Positions 13,150 to 64,000 of a DNA stretch of 64,000 bases are shown one piece after another. Positions within the stretch are counted from its first letter, which is position 1. Each line of letters starts with the position of its first letter. The notes under the pieces are model-generated. The model was not told the DNA's origin. It worked only from the letters and a program-made list of their open reading frames with translations, and did no database searches. Source of the stretch: Merluccius polli (lineage: Eukaryota; Chordata; Actinopteri; Gadiformes; Merlucciidae); the NCBI GenBank assembly GCA_030340625.1, contig JAOPHQ010004294.1, forward strand, positions 1 through 64,000, written 5' to 3'. Made by a program: the position numbers and the translations under genes.

Positions 13150-15021
13150 GTAAGAGATGTTTTGCTGTCTGCAATTGTATCTCCCAATCCCTTTGTTAAT
13201 TTTGTTTTGTGGAATTAACGGGCAGACTGGAAGAATTGTGAAAAAAAAGTTGGCCTGTATTGTCCTTTGTCTGGATGCACAGGTGTAAGCTGTGGTGAAT
13301 GAGTGGGTGTGGTTGTGTGTTGGAAGACTATTATCTAGGCAAATTACATGTTTGATGGATGTTTATGTGCGAGTTTCTGTTGCAGCCATGTGATTTCCTT
13401 GTCGGTAGAAGGCAGCAGGGTTTAAGGCTTAAGAACGGCCCTGACACACAATCTCAGGAGGCTAGTTATCACCTGGCTTCGTTGTTTTCACCACCGTCAG
13501 CGTTTTATCCCCGACTCGCGTCAGAGTGCCGATTCACCCGATTCATTTTAGTCGCGTTGGCACACGCCGACTCGTTTACGTGCTCATTTTCGCAGGTGAC
13601 ACACAAGTGTATAATTAAGCCAGATGAGTAAAATACCAGCCGACTTTGGCTTGTGTGCCACGTTTTGTGTGGCCAGAGAAAGTATATGCACTCACTTCCA
13701 GTGGCATTAAGTTCCACGTTGTGTTAGAAAGAGGGTCTTGACATGTTTTGACGGTCCCAGCCCCACTGCTCCGGGACGGTTCACTGTGTTGCGTGTTTAT
13801 AAATCATTCAAGAGGCGCCATGTCATTTTTGGACAGGAGCCAGGCGCGGACCATCTAAATGTATAATGAAAAAGTCCAAAGGACACTAACAAGCACGTTG
13901 ATGGATGCTTGTCGACTGGGGGCCGTAAAGTTAAATCTCCACCGCGCTGTAATATGGTCTTGCAGCGGGTGATTCATAGAGAGAACTCTCTCCTCCGCGA
14001 GTAAACAACCACAGGAATACTCTAAATCTAGGCTGACAGGAATCAGCTTCATATGCCTTCCTCTAAGGCTCCCTCAGCAATATGACATTTCTCTACTTGC
14101 TGTTGTTCTTGCTGTTTATTTGTAGTGAAAGGCCCCCGGGTGGGTCGTTCCCATGTCTTTGAGTTCATGGCATGCGTCGCCTAAAAAGAGTGGGCTGCTC
14201 CTTTAAGTGCCCATCCCCATGCGACAGGAAAGTGATAAGAGAGGACTCCCATGGGTTGTGAATGTGACAGCAGGAAGGCAGTGTGATTGGCTTCCTGCAA
14301 ACAAATGACCTAACTGCTCCCACCAAAACGCATTCGGAGGGCAGTAAAGCCCCTTTCACTCTCACGTTTGTATCACACTTCAAACAAACGCTGCTGCTGC
14401 TGCTACTACAGCAGCTCTAATTTCCAGTGTTATATTTTTTCTTTCCTTTTTTTCCTGCCACGTTTGTAGTGCAGAAACATAATTTCCCATAAGGCCACGC
14501 TGTCATGCCAATATGATGAGTCTACGTTTTCCATGGGTGATTCCTCTCGCCCATGAGTCTTCTCACCTTAGGTGGACATGTCCACTAAGCACTTCTCTAT
14601 CTCCAAGGAAATGCAGCAGAGGGGGTGAAAGGCCAGCCTAGCAGTGGCAGCATGCTATTTCACACTCAACGCTCTGATTCTCCAGGGGGTTAGCCCTGGG
14701 TTTCACACTGCTGCGTCAATAGTTTGTCCCCCCCCCCCCCCCCCCACTGACCACCACCACCTTTGTTTCTCAAGTTTGCCTTCAAGGACACGTGTGGCGA
14801 GAAAATCATTAAGGGCTTGCGCGTGTAGGGTTTTCCTCTTTTCATTCAGGGACATCATCTTCAAGAATAAATGGGGGAGTGACTTCACCATCAATCAATA
14901 CAACCTCCCACCCGTTCCTTCTTATTTTGGTATGTTTTTTTGTCTCTGGGGGTTGGCAGTGGGCTCCACACTTGAGGCACGGGACAGATTTGTATACACA
15001 AAAATTTGACGGGCAGACCCA

Positions 15022-15065
<44 letters not shown>

Positions 15066-17157
15066 ACACACTCAATCCAAATGCCTTCAGACTAAACATG
15101 GATCCTACGTGGGAGTCATGGCAGGGAAGCGGGGGAAGAATGGCAGGTCAAAGGGTTTGTGAAGGAGCAGTGTACTGGCAGTGGTCCCTTGCCCCCCCCC
15201 GAGCAGATGGCTGGCATGAAAAATCTTTTGAGTCCAGTGTGGGGGGGGGGGGGGGGGCAGTCTTGAAACCAAGCTCTGTGTGTGTGTGTGTGTGTGTGCG
15301 CGCACATTTGTTTGTCCACTAAATGGGGGACCTGTCGTGTTGTTCACTGGACAGGTCCACAATACCACAATACTCCTGTTCAAGTCGCACCAGAAGGCAA
15401 ACGTGTGTTTGTGTTCGTATAGCGACACGCCTTGGGCCTCTCATACCAGAGTCCTTGTTTTCCCTGAATAAAGTTAGTAAGAAAAGTGTCTGTCGCAGAG
15501 CTGAAAGAAAGCTGAAAGAAAGTGGTCCTTGTGACGAGTTTGACAACCTTTGTCAGGCCCTGCAGTGTAGTTCACAGCTGTTCTCTTTCACAACTCTTTT
15601 TTTTATTTTTTAAAGAGCTTTTGCTTGGTGTTGTGTTTGGCTCATTCATGTGCAGTGACTTTAAACTTCCCATTAGATGCCACAATGTCAGAGCATTTTC
15701 TAAATTTGTGTCTTGACAAAGTCAAGCATGTTAGGTGTGTTGGTGGTTGATAAAGCAAAGCACTTCTGCTTTTTTGGCAGAATGAGGTACCCAGCAAGTC
15801 CTCTCACCATAATTAGCCCAGCTTAAGAGTACCCGTCGGTTCATTATGACTCTCCTCTCTCCGGCTTAACATTGACAAAGATATAGTCCCATCGCACTGC
15901 TGCAAGTTATCAGCTGTTTATTTCATGCTCATTTAGCAAAGCCCAATGGGGGATGGATAATTTCATTAGATCGGCGCAATATGTAATTGGTTGCTTGTCA
16001 TATCTGATCAATCTTCACTGACACAGAACGATTGCCTTTTACTTGGGTCTAGTGCTCTATGAACCAGGTATGTGTTTTGATATTCACTTACTGAAGCCTT
16101 TCAACTTCCCCAGTGGCATTTCCCCTCTCCCCTTGCTGTACACACTGTAGTTCATTTTGCTTAGCAAGAGGACACTCATTACCACCGCCTCGCAAGTCAA
16201 GGTGCTTCCAAGCGAGAGAGATAAACTCTCTGTTAATGCCGTGGATCACTTAATCCCCAAGGTTATGGCTCTTGGCAGTGGGCCGCTCGTGAGCGTAACA
16301 TCACACAGGGTTGTACGTGCGCACCCAGGCTTGGCGGTCATGAGCGCAGTGTAAAAGGCTTCCTGGAGCGTGAGCTTCATGCATGTAAGGGAGTTATATT
16401 ACACAGACATGCACTCACACACAAACACACACACACTGTGCGGAGTCACGCTGATTCACAATTGCCGCATGTCGATGTGGCGACAGAAAGTTCTCCAGGC
16501 GTTTTTAGGTGAGTTTTGGACCCTTCCCCCCGCCCATGCTCTGACAAATTTGGTGGTGTGGACTGTTGGAAGGGGAAAAAAAGAGAGAGAGCATTGGTTC
16601 AAACTTTCAAAAATAAACAGCAGGGTAAACTGTAGCAGCCTTTGAAAAAAAACCTTCCGAAACCGGATCAAACATGACGTCATCGTTTCTGTGCGGTGTT
16701 GGAAAAATGCAAGTAACGTTTAGTTTGCTGGGAAGGAAGGTCGAAGCGCTAAGGACTCTCGGCAGGCAGGAATAAGTGTCCTCAGTAGTCTCGGAGCAGG
16801 GCTAGCACACAGACCCTGGGTTGACTTCTGAGGACACTGGTTGCCTCAACGTGTGTGGATACTAGTGAGGACTTTTTTCTTTGCTTTGAGTTAATGCCAT
16901 TGGATTTGTTTACTGCTGTTGAGTGACAGGTTTTGGTCTTGATGTGTTTCTCCAAATTCAACTCCCACTTTCTGAACTCCAAACACCGAATGGACTTTCT
17001 TTGGATGAGTGAAGTCTGTTTGCTTCTAAGGAGTTTGTGTGGTTCTTAAATACTAAATGTTTTGCCCATGATTGGGATGACTGACTAAATGGAGCACCTG
17101 TTATGGGAAAACTGTGTAACTGTGGAAACATTTCTTTTTCTTCTGTTTCTCCTTCAG
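13150..17157 (+). other. tiam2: Probable 5' intron
   Basis: Non-coding. Contains C/G homopolymers at 14729-14746, 15022-15050 and 15241-15257, short (AC)n and (TG)n tracts at 15051-15071 and 15279-15298, and a GC/TAAT-mixed single-copy segment at about 15780-16040 that resembles conserved non-coding sequence. Confidence 0.45.
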
Positions 17158-17256
17158 ATGAGTTTGACCCTGAATGAAAAAGTGTGTTTAGAGAAACGGG
17201 ACACAAAGGAGGATGCCCACAAGAAGGATAAACTCTGACAAAAGTCTCTAAAACTG
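17158..17256 (+). other. tiam2: 5' UTR exon of tiam2 with upstream ORF
   Basis: A strong pyrimidine tract and CCTTCAG acceptor end at 17157, and a consensus donor GTAAGT starts at 17257, bracketing a 99-nt exon. The exon begins with ATG and carries an upstream ORF of 26 codons (MSLTLNEKVCLEKRDTKEDA plus six residues) that stops at 17236-17238. There is no protein homology. It lies about 620 bp before the coding start. If included it probably reduces initiation at the main ATG; this is inference from structure alone. Confidence 0.6.
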
Positions 17257-17782
17257 GTAAGTCTCACAAACTATGTCAACTACATCATCAGTGTGTCTGC
17301 TTTTACTTTTAAATCTGATCCAAAATATGTATAGAAAGTTAAATGTTTAAGCCACATATGATACAACCACCATGCACTGTTATAGCATTTGGTATTAACT
17401 CCAAGCTCTTATGTAATCACTGTTGAACAAGAGAAGCCACAGTGCTATCTGCCAGCACACTCCAGTCACATTTAAAGAAACATGTTGATACCCTGGGCCA
17501 ACTTTATTCATTAGCCTGTAATGAAACACATGTCTTGGCATGGCTCACCATCACTAATTCGGTGTAGGACAGTCTGGAAGTGATTTGACTTTTGTCTCGT
17601 CACACATAACAGCCACGGGAGCCTGAAGCTCATTTGTCAAAATAAAAGGGAAACGTAGAAGGCATAATGAAGACTTTGGGCCATAACGGGTAAAGGTTAA
17701 AATCCTAATAAGCCTATGCTAGCTGCATTAGAATGACTATTTACTATTTAACATGTGGTACAAACACATGATTTACCTGCAG

Positions 17783-17880
17783 CACAACAATAATAAACCT
17801 GGTACGATGAATATTTAGAACACGAAATGGGTCATTAAAAAAATATAATTGGATATCATATGTCCATCCTTAAGGTAATA
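17783..17880 (+). other. tiam2: Probable 5' UTR part of coding exon 1
   Basis: The best acceptor-like site upstream of the start codon is TTTACCTGCAG, ending at 17782. It would give 98 nt of leader, including the weak in-frame ATG at 17860. The pyrimidine tract is poor, so the boundary is uncertain. Confidence 0.4.
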
Positions 17881-61345
<43,465 letters not shown>

Positions 61346-64000
61346 GTATATACACACAGAAACGCACACAAAATTCACTCATTCAAACTGGGGAGATATA
61401 TGCATAATTATAATCTTGTCCCAAACTTTTCCGGCACCCGAGTTGGACAAATTTGGTGTCCTTGCACCTGCGTTGCATCACAGGTGCAGTTCTCTAGTGC
61501 TGGATGATGCGCTCCAGGTTCAGCTCCCTCTGACTTTTTGGGGAGGAAATCAATTATGCAGACGAGCAAATGCCCCCGAGTACAGTTTCTGGAGCGTCGA
61601 GTGCAACCGTGCTATATATCTTCAAGTGAAACCAAAATGTTGAGTTCCACTCTTCTGAAGCAGACGGACATACTTTTCTATGATCCGGGAGTGATTAGAT
61701 TATATAGTGGTGGGAAACGCCTTTGAAGCACCCCTTTGCTGTTTTTTTTTACTTGGGTTCTGCTATAGCGACCCCTGCTGATATAAATTAATTTGCCAGT
61801 ATACGAAAAAAAAACCTGGTAGATTTGCGTTTTTTGTACGATTTTCCGAGCCAACTTTGTACAGCTCATTCTTTTAGCCACGATATGCATCTGCAAAATC
61901 ACTCACAAAAGAAACTAAACTCTCTCTAAAAGGATAAAAATGTCTCTTGCATGTGATCCATCTAGCGCCATCTACCTGTCTATCTATAGTTATCCATCAT
62001 GAATGGACCAAGGACCTAGTTTATCACTGGTTGTTATGGCGTTGAAAAGGCTTTCCATTACCCAAACTACTCTGGTGTCTGTTTAGCGGAAAATGGAAAT
62101 CGCAACTGGCTGGAGATTCTCCTGTTGGCAGGTGTTGAATAAGCTTTAAGCCAATAATTACAAAACTTTAATTACAAATTTAAAATGTAGCTAAAATACA
62201 CGGATGCCTTGCATAAAAATGTGTTCACACCAATAGGAGCAAATTGTGTTTGGGAATGAATGAAAACGACAAGAAAACTACTTTGGGGGCTGGGGGGTGT
62301 TCCTCGTAGTAGAGAGCAGGATGGAGGCGTAATATGATTGGGTAGGAGGGTAGTTCATCTCCAGGGTGTAGACTATAGTTTGGTCATCTGCCAATGATTC
62401 TGACCCCCCCCCACACACACACACACACACACACATACCCTATTCTGACCAGCGCCATTTATCATGGAAACCGTGTTTAATTAAAATCCCCTTCCAGCCT
62501 AAATGATGTCCCTCCCTTTTCCTCAGCTTATCCCGAAACACAAATCAGGGTTTTGAATAATTGAATGTGTGAAACACTGTGCCAACGATAAACAACGTTA
62601 GCAGTTAATGGATGACAAAAGATAGATGGTTTTAGATAAATCGCTTGCTTGGGAAAATGTCCAGTTGAGTGTAGAATGAAACTGCGTATCATGAGAAGGA
62701 TATTGCTATATTGTGCAAAAAGGGCTAGCTTGACGACACTTAAGTCGGGGGGGGGGGGGGGGGGGGGGGAATAATTTGTATGTCACTTGTAGGATATAGC
62801 AAAATATAACAAAGCTGTCATTTAAATAGCTTTCTATTGTGTCTATGGAGCATTTTGACTAAACAAAATAACAAAACATGAGCAGAAAAACATGACAAAA
62901 GCAGGGCCATAATAACGAAAAAGCTGTAGTTTATTTTCTTTAACTCAATCATTTACAAGACACTGGAGCCGAGCCACATAAATATGCCATTTCAGTCTCT
63001 GCTTCAAGGCAACAAGCCTGGAAACATGATATGTCTTGCTAACTGCAAGGTATGGCTAAAAACAGACCTGCATAACACAGTACACATACATACACACACA
63101 CACACGTGTTCCTGGGTATATGCTTAGCGCAGCAGGTCCCCAAAGCAGCAGCAGCAGCAAACACTGCAGCCCACGTCCAAAACCAGCTGAGCCAAGGACA
63201 GCGAGAAGGAACCGTGGGCGTTTGACAAAACCCTTCAAGTAATTATATGCCAAGCACATCATCACCATCCTCTATCCCCCCCCCACCCTCCACCCACCAG
63301 CCTGCATCTGCTTTCTGATGCGCTGCTATGACTGTTTCAGGGTTTGCCTGACTTTCTGTTTATTTGTCGACTTGTTAATTGCCTGCCAATTACTCACAGA
63401 GGTGTCGATGCGGCTGTCTGTCTGAGTGCTATAATTAATGCTTTAACGCCCCCCTCCCCTCCCCATCGGTGCGCCTGGAAACGGGAGCGAACGGCTGCGT
63501 CTCTTGGAGATAACGTCTCTCGCCCTTTTTTTCCCCAAAGTTTACAAGACTGTCGGTGTGAGAGCTACGTCATCCGGTATTGATTCAGTCTCATACTTGA
63601 CCTTTTGGTTACCACGGCGGGAGTCCTGGCTCTCGCCAAGCCATCCCAAGGCTGTAGCGTGCGTCCGTGTAACACCACCACACTCTGGCACTGCTGAGTG
63701 TGGTGGACATGTTGACAAGAACAATCTGGCAGCACCCGGTTTTTCCCTTTTGGCAACATGGAAACACATGACTACCATCTCAGCACAAGTGTGATTCCAA
63801 GATAGTGGCAAGTTGCTGGACGGCGTATTTTTAGGTGTCCGGAGCCCTGGAGAATATCACAACAGCCCTCAGAAAAACAACCGTGTGCGTCTTTGCTGTC
63901 TGCAGTCTAGCTGTGGTGCTGCCGTGATCATGCTTAGGTTGAGTGCTCAGAGTTTCCATTGGATTGACCACACCATGCAACATGGGAACATCTAAGCACA
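61346..64000 (+). other. tiam2: tiam2 intron 17, runs off the window
   Basis: Begins with GTATAT. No DH exon was found before the window end. Contains (AC)n at 62412-62434 and a G-run at 62747-62769. The segment 61450-61750 is denser in GC but has no recognised content. Confidence 0.8.

Noticed and set aside
17860..17880. In-frame ATG seven codons upstream of the chosen start
   Set aside because: Poor Kozak context and it would destroy the N-terminal glycine needed for myristoylation that is shared by TIAM proteins.

Overview
This is vertebrate nuclear DNA, almost certainly from a teleost fish. Compact GT-AG introns are packed with long (CA)n/(GT)n and (CT)n microsatellites, mononucleotide C/G runs and short inverted-repeat transposons of fish type. 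The species cannot be named from the sequence.

The window is dominated by one plus-strand gene, the fish orthologue of TIAM2 (STEF), a Rac1-specific Dbl-family guanine nucleotide exchange factor. I reconstructed 17 coding exons (17881-61345). Their phases all agree: 3814 nt, or 1271 codons plus one base. Domain order is as expected for TIAM proteins: N-myristoylation signal and long disordered N-terminus (exon 1), acidic linker, N-terminal PH domain (exons 2-4), CC-Ex region (exons 4-6), a 19-codon cassette (exon 7), Ras-binding domain (exons 8-10), PDZ (exons 10-12), low-complexity linker (exons 13-14) and the start of the DH domain (exons 14-17). The rest of DH, the C-terminal PH domain and the 3' UTR lie beyond base 64000. 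Paralogue assignment (TIAM2 rather than TIAM1) rests on remembered family sequence, especially the MGNS start and the PH, CC-Ex and DH blocks. Whether it is tiam2a or tiam2b cannot be told.

Layout: 1-12.8 kb is non-coding, with microsatellites, a 52-bp minisatellite inside an inverted-repeat element and a 1.2-kb terminal-inverted-repeat element. A candidate 5' non-coding exon or promoter ends near 13149. A convincing 5' UTR exon with a 26-codon upstream ORF is at 17158-17256. Coding exon 1 (1.19 kb) follows, then 16 smaller exons separated by introns of 121 bp to 12.1 kb. Introns 2, 12 and 13 carry several short non-autonomous DNA transposons. Two have clear target-site duplications: Harbinger-like at 43776-44462 and hAT-like at 45036-45345.

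The least ordinary part is intron 13 (45611-57749), just before the DH exons. It holds two GC-rich ATG-initiated open segments (48779-49138 and 53469-53579). Each ends at a GT donor in phase 0 and so could splice in frame to exon 14. They are candidate alternative first exons for short TIAM2 isoforms starting just before the catalytic DH-PH unit. I found no CRISPR array, operon, rRNA, convincing tRNA or second recognisable protein-coding gene, and nothing that looks like an entirely new biological system.
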